Origin: Setoptus koraiensis
Lineage: Eukaryota > Arthropoda
NCBI GenBank assembly: GCA_048013815.1
Contig: CM106585.1
Span: 6,634,001-6,698,000 of the forward strand
Length of the DNA stretch: 64,000 nucleotides
Reading direction: 5' to 3'
Of this stretch, positions 55,301 through 64,000 are shown in pieces (the stretch's first letter is position 1; each line of letters opens with the position of its first letter). A program made the translations under genes and the position numbers. The notes below the pieces were generated by a model. The model saw nothing but the letters and a program-made list of their open reading frames with translations. It had not been told where the DNA came from and made no database searches.

Positions 55301-58300
55301 GTAATCCCCGGCTGAATTCAGATCGAAGAGGCGCCCGTCGGCCAATTGGAAGGTTGAGCGTTGCAATTGTTCGTGGATCATCTCGCTGATGAGTTTCGCT
55401 TGCGGCTTCGCGCTTTCTGGCGCGCCCTCGGGCTCCGCGGCCGGTGCGGGCGCTTCCTCTCCGTCGTCCACTCGGTCGTCTCGGGCGTCCGCGCTTTGCC
55501 CGCGCGAGTGCTGACCCGACGATGCGCGCAACATGTCGGCGGGCTGCCTCTCGAGCAGGTCGAGCATCTGCGGGCACAAGCCGCGCGCCGTGCCCGGACA
55601 CACCTCTTTGCGCACCACCTCGAGCCCGTTGGCAAAGGCAAATACCGCGTTGATGACGTCGGCCCCGTTGTGCTCCCATCCGGCCGCCAAATAATTGCCG
55701 ACCGGTTGCTGCGGCTGCTGATGTTGTTGTTGCTGCTGCTGTTGTTGCTGCTGTTGGGTCCAGGCGGCCAACGTGGCGTCGCCGAACACATAGCAGCCGC
55801 TCGACGGCGTGCCGCGCGATTGCCGGCCGGTCGGGTTGGTTGCCGGTGCGGGCGAGCCCGCACATTCCGCAGCGACCGACTCCATGTACTCGCGCCACCA
55901 CGGATTGCGGGTATTGTTTTTGGGCGCGAGCGTGTCGTAATAGCTCTTGAACTCGGGCAACAGCGACACGGACCGCGACAGCGCCAGCGTGCCCAACGAC
56001 TCGGCCGCGTACGAATAGAAGGGCTCCCGGTCGGTGATTGTGATCCATTGCATCACATTGAGCAGTTGGTCGGTTATTGCTTGACGCTTGCTGTTGTTGC
56101 TGTTGTTTGCGCTGCTTGCCGGGTCTCTGGGCATGAGATTTTCGCGCCGGAAGTGACGCAATGTCTCTAAAAGATTGCGCGTTTTCTCTTGGCTCAGCAG
56201 CACTATGACAACGCGCGCGCCCGACATTGACTTTTGCAGTAGACGGGCCAGAATTGATTCGTACATTAGCGACACTTGTTGCTGCTGTTGCAACTGATAC
56301 TTGCTCAGCGGGCGCTCGCCGCCGCTCTTGGCTGGCGTGGGTGAGCCCGTGGAGTGATTGTGGCCGGTGAAGTTCACCGCTATGGGCACCTGACCGCCGC
56401 CGCCGCCGTTACCAGTGGGGTATTGATGGGGTATTTTCTCGTCCACGGCAAGTTGAATTTCGCGCATAAACAGTCGCCTAATGAGCTCGTCGTGCAGATC
56501 CTGCAAATCTGGCTCGTTCTCATACACTAGCGACACATAATTCCATTGCATTTTCACCAGCACGCTCACTATGGCCTCGGCTATTACGTCATTTGGCAGC
56601 GCCATTCGCACCATCAGCTGCTCTTGTTTGTGCAACAGGTCCGACTGGCCAACAATGTTGCCCGCCAGGCCGCCGGCCATATCCGGCTGCTGACCACTTT
56701 GCGACGTTGGCTGCTGCTGCATTGGGTTAGCTCCACCGCTTAGAGCGCTCTCTAGCGAGTCAAAGTCCAGCTTGAAGAGAGAGTCCGCCGCACCGGAAGT
56801 TGCGGCCGTTGCTTGTCTGTGCGTCGATTGTTGCGCAAGCTCAGCTGGTGCGCCGGTCATCACGGATACCAGCGAACCGTCTTCGGCCATCAATGCCGAT
56901 TCCATGCCACCGGCCGTCCGCTGCTGATCCGGCGCGCCCGCCGTGGCGAATGGCGAACCGGAAGTGGACACAGAGCCGCCTATGCCGAGCTGTTTGCCGC
57001 TCACCAATTCGGTCAGTTTAGTCGATTTGGCCTGCGTGACAAACGTGAGCAACCTATTGGCGCTGGCCATGCTCACTATGGCCTCGACGGCCTCGTCGTT
57101 GTGATTGTCCGCCACAAAGGCCATTATGCGCGCCTCGCTAGGCAACATCCGGTCGGCCGGCGGCTCGGCGCTGTCGGTGGTTAGGTAATTGTTGTTGCTG
57201 TTTTGCGACTGTTGTTGTTGTTGTTGTTGTTTGTGTTGTTCGCGTATGAGATTGGCAATCACCTGATTGGTGCGCAAAAAACTCGAACAGGTATCTATGA
57301 TGAACGAGTTCAGGCGCACGCCGGGCAACAGATTTGCGTTCTGATTCACGTAATCGATCGCCCACAGGAATGCCTCCATGTTTTGCATGCTGCGCTTAGT
57401 ACTGGATGAGGCCGATTTGTCGATGGGGCCGCATTCGAGCGGCGAGTTTCTCACCTGTTGATGAATGTCAAACAGGCCCACCAGGTACAGGGACGGGTCC
57501 TTTCTCGCGTTTGCGTCGCTAGATGGCTCTGCCGATGCACCTCTGTCACCAACTGAGTCGCCAACCGCCAACGACTGACTTCCGGTCACTGGCCGGTGCT
57601 GCGTTAATTGCTCAATGCACGGCTTAGTCCATTGTCGACAGGACAATTGTTGATTCTTGAAGCATTCCGATTTGAATGCGGTGAAACGGGCCAAATCCAA
57701 ATCGAGAAATTGTGTGTCGGGCGGCACATGACTGACGGTCATGCGCAGCGTCGGGCTGCCAGCGCTGGTTGCCGACTGGCGCCCGCTGACGCCCGCAAAG
57801 GGTGCATCAACGGCCACCAAATTGGCGAGCACAGTGAAGCCGCTCAGGCCGCCCTCTTGCGCCTCTATGAGGGCCGGTTTCATTCGGGGCGCCATGCTGA
57901 ACTGACCCCAGCGGGCGGGCTTCTGTTGGGGGGCTGCGCTCTGGGGTGGCACGTACTGGGCCATTCTGTAGTAATTGTAGCGGCTTGCTTGCGCTTCGCC
58001 GCCCGCCGCCAGGGCGCCCAAATCTCGCTTCAGGTACAGTACGTCCAGCTGGCGCGAACTGGAGCCCTGTGAGTTAAATTTGAACAATTCGTCGGGCAGG
58101 TCGGGCTTCAGCGAGGCGGTTTGCTGAATGTATCGCGCCAACAAGTGCCTAAATTCCTGGTCGGTGCCCAGTGTCATGCCCTGGCACCAACCGGCTGATT
58201 GGTCGGGCAATTGCGGTTGTGTCGGGTGCTGCATCAACGGGTGGCCGGTGTCGCCGGCGGAGTTGCTGCAAAGCTGGTTGCGCAATCGGGCAAAGGCCGA

Positions 58301-60862
58301 TATGAGCGCCACAACCGCTTGCATGCTGTTGATGGCCGCCAATTGATTGAGGCGAGTCCGGTCAACTAGCGGCTGCGCACCGCTGGCGGCGTATTCGTCC
58401 GCCGCAATGCCGTCGCTTCCGGTGGCCAGCTGATTGCGACTAATGATGCAGCGCTTGAACGAAGCGCTAAACTTGTTGTTGTCCATCACGGACGCGCTCA
58501 CATGGGGCCCATTGGTTTTGTTTGTGGCCGCTGCGTTGTCCGGCTGATCGCGACCGCGAATCATTGCCACCAATTTGTTTGTTACGTCAGAGCAATCTCT
58601 GGCAGTCATTTGCATATTTTGTTGCGCCGCGGATTGAGCATCGTCCGTCCATTTGGTTTGCTGTTGCTGCTGCTCGCTCAGCAGCGTGCTGGCCAGCTTC
58701 ACAAACAGCTCCTCCGCAAACGGATTGTTGCTGGTGGCTGTGGCGTCGAGCAGCGCCATTGAATTGTTGCTGGCTGCTGCCTTAGCCTGACCGGAAGTGG
58801 CCGTTGTGCTGGCCAGAAGCGACGATTTGGCCAACTGAGCAAAGTACTCGTTGTACGATTTGAGATCCATTTGACGCGCCCTAATTATCATCAATTGTTC
58901 CTCTAGTTCGGGCTCGTAGTTGTGAACCACGTCCAGATCCAGATCGTCCGCTTGCCCGGTGCCCACCAGCAGCCAAATGACGCTTGTGCGCTTGAAGCTG
59001 GCCGCTAGATGGCGCCGTCGCAACTCGGCCAAAATGCGGCGTGTCGTCTCGTAATCGGTGAACAGCATTACAATTCTGGCCCCATTTTCTACCCGTTGCT
59101 CCAGCTGGTTCAGCAGGCTCACCGCCGAGGCTGCCTGCTGCTTGTCAGGGGCCCCCTTGTTTGTGTTGCTCGCGTTGCTATTTGTGGGCCCGCTGTTCAG
59201 CTGTTTGGTGAGGGGGGTGGCGTCGTAGGCCAGCTCGTCGTAGCAATATTGCGCATAGTTTGTGGGGTCGCTCTTGAGCGTTTCGCGAAACGTTTGCATC
59301 ATTGCCCGACTGTGCCGGTTGTTGGCGTTGTACACCAGCGACAGGGCTCGCCAATTGAAATGTCGCACCAGCAAATAGGCCGCGTTTGCGTACTCTTGGC
59401 CGGGCACCGCGGTTTGAAAGGCCACTTGTTGCTGTTGCTGATTTGGCTGTTGTTGTTGTTGCTGCTGTTGCTGCTGGTTCGGTTGCTGGACCGGAACCGG
59501 AAGTGCGGGACTAGATGTTGTTGAATTGTTGTTGGCGGCGCTGCCAGTGTCGGCAAACTGCGGGGCCCCGCCGAGCAGGCCCGACATGTCGTACACCGAT
59601 ATCAGGGGTATTTGGGTGTCTTGGAGCAATTGTTTGAGCAGGCGCGTCTCGTCCATATTGTCCAGCGCGGACACTATGGCCAACAGGTGTCTACTGTCGA
59701 CAGGTTGCTGCTGCTGGCCGGTGGGTGGCGCGGCCGGCGACTCAAAATTGACTAGAAGCTGGTGTATTTGCGAGGCCAGTATCGTAGACGACGAACACGA
59801 ATCTATTACGATCAACCGGAACTTGATGCCGGGCACAAACAGCTCGTCTTGGTTTATTTTGTCCAGCATCCAGCGGGCCGCCTCCAAATTGAAGAGGGCG
59901 CTCATTTGTGCCACCGGCGAGCACCTCAACTTTGACTTGCTGGCCTTGTGCAGGGGCGCCACCAGCGCCACATAGGCCACGTGGCTGGAATTGTCCGCAA
60001 GCCCCGCTGTCTCAAATCCGTTGCTCGTGGCCAAGCTGACGGGCCCCGCGGAGTCGCCGCTCTGGCTGGGCCACTGCTCGCTGAGCCTCTTTATGTCGGA
60101 CAGACTCAACAGCAGCTCCTGTTGTTGCTGTGTCGAAATTGGGGACGACGGCGAGCTGAAGTGGAGAAATTTTGGCAAAAAGAACGAGCCCGGCTCAAAG
60201 AATTTCACCGATCTGCTAGTGATTTTGTGTTGTGTCCTACGCTGATTAGTGGCGGTGGCGGCAGCAGTAGAAACAGTAGTTGCTGTTGCATTTGCAGTGG
60301 TAGTAGTAGTAGTAGTGGCATTAGTAGTTGTTGTTTGTTGAGCGGCAAACACTGACGCAATAACACTAATTATAATTAGCGCCAGTGATGTAATAGTTAT
60401 GTCATATAAGCTTATGTTGTGCGTGTTGTGGGCATTTTGTGGGTGTCGTCGTTGGCCTCTGTTGGCGACTGTTTGTGGTTTGCGTCTCAAAAAATGACTG
60501 TTTAACGGACCATTCACTTGTGTTTGCTGTTGCTGAAACTTTTCACAAGCTGTCAGCTGTTGAAACTTTTGACAGGCTGACAATTGTTGCGACCTGAATC
60601 CAGTTTTGTTTTGTGTGCGACAACTGGCGGCAATCACGTGGCAATCATTGTTGTTTTTTTCAAGTTTTCTCCATTCTCCCTGCTGCTGTCGATACTGGCC
60701 ACCGGAAGTGAGGTTGCCGGCCCGGCGCGGCCCGTGATGATGGTGGCGATCATTGGAGTATGTACAATAGTTGTGGCTGCTTGCATAATTTGTCAGCTGG
60801 CCACGGCGCTGGCCACCTGGCGGCGACCAGGCGGCACCTATGGGCATTGCGACCTGTTCCAT
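49307..60862 (-). CDS. giant class C GPCR with three tandem mGluR-type Venus-flytrap modules
   Basis: Two exons, 60862-53626 and 53475-49307, join in frame (GAG G/gtaagt ... gcag/AG TTC) into 3801 residues. The join creates FEEFWQHRFQC, the mGluR-type FW..xFxC block, which confirms one gene. A hydrophobic segment (about 152-174) is the probable signal sequence. Flytrap 1 starts near 294, flytrap 2 near 1121 and flytrap 3 near 1991. All keep mGluR-like landmarks, for example FNWRALSLVYN, WNYVSLVYEN and DVINAVFAFANGLEVV. The usual nine-cysteine domain is missing. Seven helices follow at about 2719-3188, with CWFRRIGLATAYTTIYSS at TM3, an intracellular loop 2 of about 140 residues and a Gln/Ser-rich tail of about 610. 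An in-frame TAA lies just upstream of the start codon. Ligand unknown: the Ser/Thr amino-acid-binding pattern of glutamate receptors is not evident. Best read as an orphan mGluR-like receptor at the plasma membrane. Confidence 0.9.
53476..53625 (-). other. 150-bp intron of the receptor gene
   Basis: Donor G/GTAAGTATA and acceptor CTCGAGCAG/AG. The intron carries two copies of an 18-bp repeat (ATCGGATATAACGGAGTC, plus strand 53573-53608). Frame-wise, 7237 nt of exon 1 and 4169 nt of exon 2 give 3802 codons including the stop. Without splicing, each half is an open frame, which could be mistaken for two genes of 2441 and 1401 residues. Confidence 0.92.
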
Positions 60863-60937
60863 TGCGGGGGTGCTCTGTTACGACGATGCGCGCCTCGATG
60901 AGTGATGGCGCATCGTCGGATCGGCTGCTTTTCGGTT

Positions 60938-61081
60938 GATTTTTTGATTTCGGGCAAATTTGACAATTTCGGGCCGATTTTTTTTTATTTCGGGGCAATT
61001 CGACGGTTTCGGGCCGATTTTTTTTTATTTCGGGGCAATTCGACGGTTTCGGGCCGATTTTTTTTTTTGATTTCGGAGCAA
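60938..61081. repeat. 40-bp tandem repeat with T tracts
   Basis: Starts of TTTCGGGCCGA recur every 40 bp (GGGCCGATTT at 60971, 61011 and 61051), each followed by an 8-10 base T run. A weaker fourth copy lies at the left. The array begins about 75 bp upstream of the receptor start codon. Confidence 0.9.
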
Positions 61082-61340
61082 CGTTCGTGAAAATGCACAA
61101 AGATTTCGGGACGAGAGAGTTGGAAGAAGATGCGGCCGCGATTAGAAGCTGGTGGGCAGAGTGAGTGAGTGAATGAGTGATAGGGGGCGCGCGCCGACCG
61201 ATGGCCGGCCAAAGCGTTGGCCAAAAGTAGAGCAAAACGATGATTAAGACTGAGAGAAACGATGATTAAGATGAAGAGCTCGCCCTTGCTGTTCGTTTGT
61301 TTGTTTGGCCGTCGTTTGTTGGCCGCTGTTGTGCCAGTGT

Positions 61341-61384
61341 TATTATGCAATAGCCTATTATGCAATGGCTATTATGCAATAGTC
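61341..61384. repeat. 15-bp tandem repeat (TATTATGCAATAGCC)
   Basis: Three copies containing ATTATGCAAT, an octamer/POU- or C/EBP-like word. Confidence 0.85.
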
Positions 61385-61575
61385 TGGCCACACGCATGTC
61401 ACAATCGACACGCCACAATCGGTGTGTCTCGCCCAGGTAAACTGAAGCCGACATCAATCACCTGTTCAGCACACCTATGCGCGCGCTTGGCCGGCAACGA
61501 GGTGCGATATTGGTTGGGCTGGCCGCCAGCTTGGCCAGCCACTCATCAGCTGATGATCCCGTGCGGTATCGTTGA

Positions 61576-61596
61576 CCTCTCTCTCTCTCTCTCTCT
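61576..61596. repeat. CT dinucleotide tract
   Basis: About ten CT units, a GAGA-type tract on the minus strand. Confidence 0.9.
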
Positions 61597-61616
61597 TGCT
61601 CTAACGGGTAACGTAT

Positions 61617-61686
61617 GCGACGCAACTGACGTAGCCAGTGACGCAACTGACGCAACTGACGCAATTGACGCAGCCAATGACGCAAC
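61617..61686. repeat. TGACGCAAC tandem repeat
   Basis: Repeated TGACGCAA(C/T) words, nine to ten bp apart, partly degenerate. Confidence 0.8.
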
Positions 61687-62087
61687 AGGCTACAAATACA
61701 CAGCGGCTTGTGCTAAAACAAACATTGTGCAAGGCCGCCTCATGACGATAATTAATTAAGCGACTCATTATGCATACCACTCTCGATCAGCTGTCGCTGG
61801 CCTCTGTTGGCCGTCGTTGATAGTGGCAGTCGGCAGTGAGTGTTGTGGGCAGTTTGGGCAAGGGTTGGCCGAGAAACTTGTCGAGTCGATGGCCAACTAA
61901 GCGACCAACTAATTAAAGCGGCCCGCTCACACACTGCAAGCGCACACTGCAAATGAGCCACGCTGAACAAACGGAGCAAAATTTGTAATTTAAAAATAAC
62001 GCTAAATTATCATCATCATGATGATCCAATTTAGATTGGCTCGGCCGACTAAACCGTTTGCAGCGCCGCAATCAAGCCAACACACAG

Positions 62088-62130
62088 CACAGGTGAGCTG
62101 GACACAGGTGAGCTTGGCACAGGTGAGCTG
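62088..62130. repeat. three CACAGGTGAGCT repeats, 15-bp period
   Basis: Identical CACAGGTGAGCT cores start at 62088, 62103 and 62118. Each holds CAGGTG, the E-box type bound by Snail/ZEB proteins. The same word also resembles a splice donor, but no exon context supports that. Confidence 0.88.
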
Positions 62131-62259
62131 CTTGCGAGTGATATTGCGTGTGCTACGGCCATAATCAGCAGATTCGGCCCATTTCGACATTATTTGTTGT
62201 TGTTATAGTTGGACACTGGGCTACAGCGCTGGCCAGTGTGGCTTGCATGAGTGATGCGG

Positions 62260-62267
62260 TTACGTAA
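62260..62267. promoter_or_regulatory. TTACGTAA palindrome 1
   Basis: Matches the PAR-bZIP/C/EBP-type (D-box) consensus. First of three in this flank. Confidence 0.4.
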
Positions 62268-62588
62268 GCGGCTTATTCGTTTAATAACGGTGCTGTCGTG
62301 ACCTTTACTCTAACGTTGTGCCACAGCTATAACGTGGCTATAACTCATAGCACACCCAATATGGCGATTGTTTGTTTGTTTGTTTGTGTCCAGTGGTCCG
62401 CTGGCTATTACACACAACATTGGACAAACTATCATATTTGTACAGTTGGTGTGCGTGTGTGTGTAACAAGTGCATAACGGCGATATAAATAGCAACGGTT
62501 ACGTTGCCATTAAACACACACACACCCATGGAGCTTTGGCTGTTGCGCAACAGCACAGCTGACAGGTCGGCCAGGTCTAAGACAACTG

Positions 62589-62596
62589 TTACGTAA
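62589..62596. promoter_or_regulatory. TTACGTAA palindrome 2
   Basis: Second exact copy of the eight-base site in the receptor upstream flank. Confidence 0.4.
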
Positions 62597-62670
62597 ACGG
62601 CAACTGTCACAGGTTGGCCAAATGACAGGTGAACTTTCTTCACCTGTTAGCGTCGGTTGCTATTGGTTAC

Positions 62671-62725
62671 GACATAAGCATGAGCGACACAAGCACAAGT
62701 GACACAAGCATAAGTGACATGAGCA
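62671..62725. repeat. 15-bp tandem repeat (GACACAAGCATAAGT)
   Basis: About 3.7 copies with small differences. Confidence 0.85.
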
Positions 62726-62792
62726 TTGTAAATGTTGCACCGATACCGACTGGCCGATAAACTGTGTCACCACAACCGTCGAACGCCCTGCC

Positions 62793-62843
62793 AGCTGATG
62801 CCGACTATCAGCTGATGGCGACAATCAGCTGACGGCAACTGTC
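62793..62843. repeat. three CAGCTG repeats, 17-bp period
   Basis: CAGCTGATG or CAGCTGACG begins at 62793, 62810 and 62827. A minisatellite whose unit carries an E-box. Confidence 0.85.
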
Positions 62844-63119
62844 ATCGGCGAGAGTCGGCGACCTGGCGGACGGTGAGGCAAGCGCACTTTTCACATTTGT
62901 TACATTTCGACAGTTGGCTCACTTATTGTGTATCTCTTAAAATTTGAACAAATTCGTTCGTCGGTGCAGCCACTGGACTGCCAGTGACAGAACTGCCAGT
63001 GACTGGGTGACACTGCGCTGATTTATGAAGCGACCCGCGACAAACAAATGGCGACAAGTGTTTGTCAATGGCGCTCACCTGGCTAATTGCGCCGCTGTGT
63101 CAGCTTCTATTACAACGGT

Positions 63120-63129
63120 ATTACGTAAT
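63120..63129. promoter_or_regulatory. ATTACGTAAT palindrome 3
   Basis: A full ten-base symmetric form of the TTACGTAA site. Confidence 0.4.
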
Positions 63130-63740
63130 GGAGCAGTGTTGATGTGTATATTTGCGTTGGCTGTTTGGCGCCAATTGCAACGGCGGTCGCCATGGTGACC
63201 CGGTTCATCACTAAGTGTTTTTCTTCTCTCTCTGTCGAGTCTCTTTTCGCTGCCATTGTCAAACTGTCATCTTGCCGCACTGTCCATATCTCACCGTCAT
63301 CGTACCGTCGCCTCATACTCTGTGAATTGCCTGTACAGTCGTTATGATATCACTCACTGGAGCGCCTACGCAACAGCACAATCTGGCCGCCCATGCTGCC
63401 GATGATCGCTAACACTACAATCGCATCTATCGTCAGGTCACTAGCAGATCCATCATTGCTGCTCACCTGTTGCACCGTTGAACGCTGCACCGTTGCACCG
63501 CTGCACCAGCGAGTGAGTCAACTTTCAACGGTCAAATGAGCGATGGCCGATGCTCGATAATGGTCGGTGATCAAGCGAAACTGCCTGCGACACCGGGATA
63601 CACTTGTTGAAAGCCGCTTGCCACTGACCGACACACACTGACAAGGCGAGCTACATGTAACGATTTCATTTAAGATGCAAATTTTATCGGGCGACATGTG
63701 ACGCTGGGCGGCCCTGCAAACTCGCTCGTTCAGCCCAGAT

Positions 63741-63809
63741 AATTTAGACCGAAATAATTTAGACCGAAATAATTCAGACCGAAATAATTTAGACCGAAAT
63801 AATTTAGAC
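63741..63809. repeat. 15-bp tandem repeat (AATTTAGACCGAAAT)
   Basis: About 4.6 nearly perfect copies. Confidence 0.93.
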
Positions 63810-64000
63810 TATTTGGCTGTGGCGCCAAGATGCCGCCGCGGACGCCGGTGGCCGTCCCGATGACTCTATCCAATAGAGTCTATTGCGGCCATTATTGAGC
63901 TGGCACTAGTTTAGGCTGGCCATTTGTTAGCCATTGGCAAGCGTGCTAATGGCGCTGTTCGAGTTAAAAGTGGACAAATATAAATATAATTTATATATAA

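Larger units (their letters stand above)
60863..64000. promoter_or_regulatory. upstream flank of the receptor gene, repeat- and motif-rich
   Basis: No supportable coding frame. The region should contain the promoter and any 5' non-coding exons of the minus-strand receptor. It is dense in short tandem arrays, CAGGTG and CAGCTG E-boxes and TTACGTAA palindromes, which are listed separately. No TATA box or initiator could be chosen. Confidence 0.45.

Noticed and set aside
50447-60355. Many plus-strand frames opposite the receptor exons
   Set aside because: Antisense shadows of a GC-rich, Gln-rich coding sequence. Their products are low-complexity.
63741-63809. Regularly repeated 15-bp units considered as a CRISPR-like array
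   Set aside because: The units are directly adjacent without spacers, so this is a plain minisatellite. The same holds for the other tandem arrays.

Overview
The window looks like nuclear DNA of an animal, most likely an arthropod. An intron-poor mite-like genome would fit, but nothing in the sequence names a species. The recognisable genes are eukaryotic and animal-type: NPC1, RpL32, COPB2, KANSL3, CIAO2B and a class C GPCR. There are real GT-AG introns and AATAAA signals, no bacterial operon structure, and no recognisable retroviral, LTR or Polinton-like element.

Layout. (1) 1-34.8 kb is a long tract, mostly GC-rich, with no gene I can support. It holds many minisatellites, CAA/CAG and GTT tracts, GT microsatellites and an unusual set of short-loop perfect inverted repeats, including one perfect 40-bp palindrome. 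An AT-richer stretch lies at about 11-16 kb. (2) 34.9-45.7 kb is a compact, AT-richer housekeeping block: NPC1 (+), RpL32 (+), COPB2 (-), KANSL3 (+), CIAO2B (-). COPB2 and KANSL3 share a 0.74-kb divergent promoter interval. RpL32/COPB2 and KANSL3/CIAO2B are tightly convergent pairs. Only RpL32 in this block has a visible coding intron. (3) 45.9-49.25 kb is a tandem duplication of about 1.6 kb, plus degenerate extra fragments. Each main copy carries a small secreted six-cysteine peptide gene on the minus strand. Signal peptides and flanks are nearly the same, while the mature peptides differ strongly. (4) 49.3-60.9 kb (-) is one giant receptor gene: two huge exons joined by a 150-bp intron encode about 3801 residues. 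It has three tandem mGluR-type Venus-flytrap modules, a seven-helix class C core, a greatly enlarged second intracellular loop and a tail of about 610 residues. (5) 60.9-64 kb is the upstream flank of that gene. It is non-coding and dense in short tandem arrays, several of which carry E-box-like words, plus three TTACGTAA sites.

The housekeeping genes act in separate processes: lysosomal sterol export, translation, COPI transport, chromatin acetylation and Fe-S protein assembly. There is no sign of a joint pathway. The novel material is the triple-flytrap receptor, the fast-diverging secreted peptide pair beside it, the sharp base-composition island between about 34.6 and 49.3 kb, and the non-coding inverted-repeat and motif clusters.
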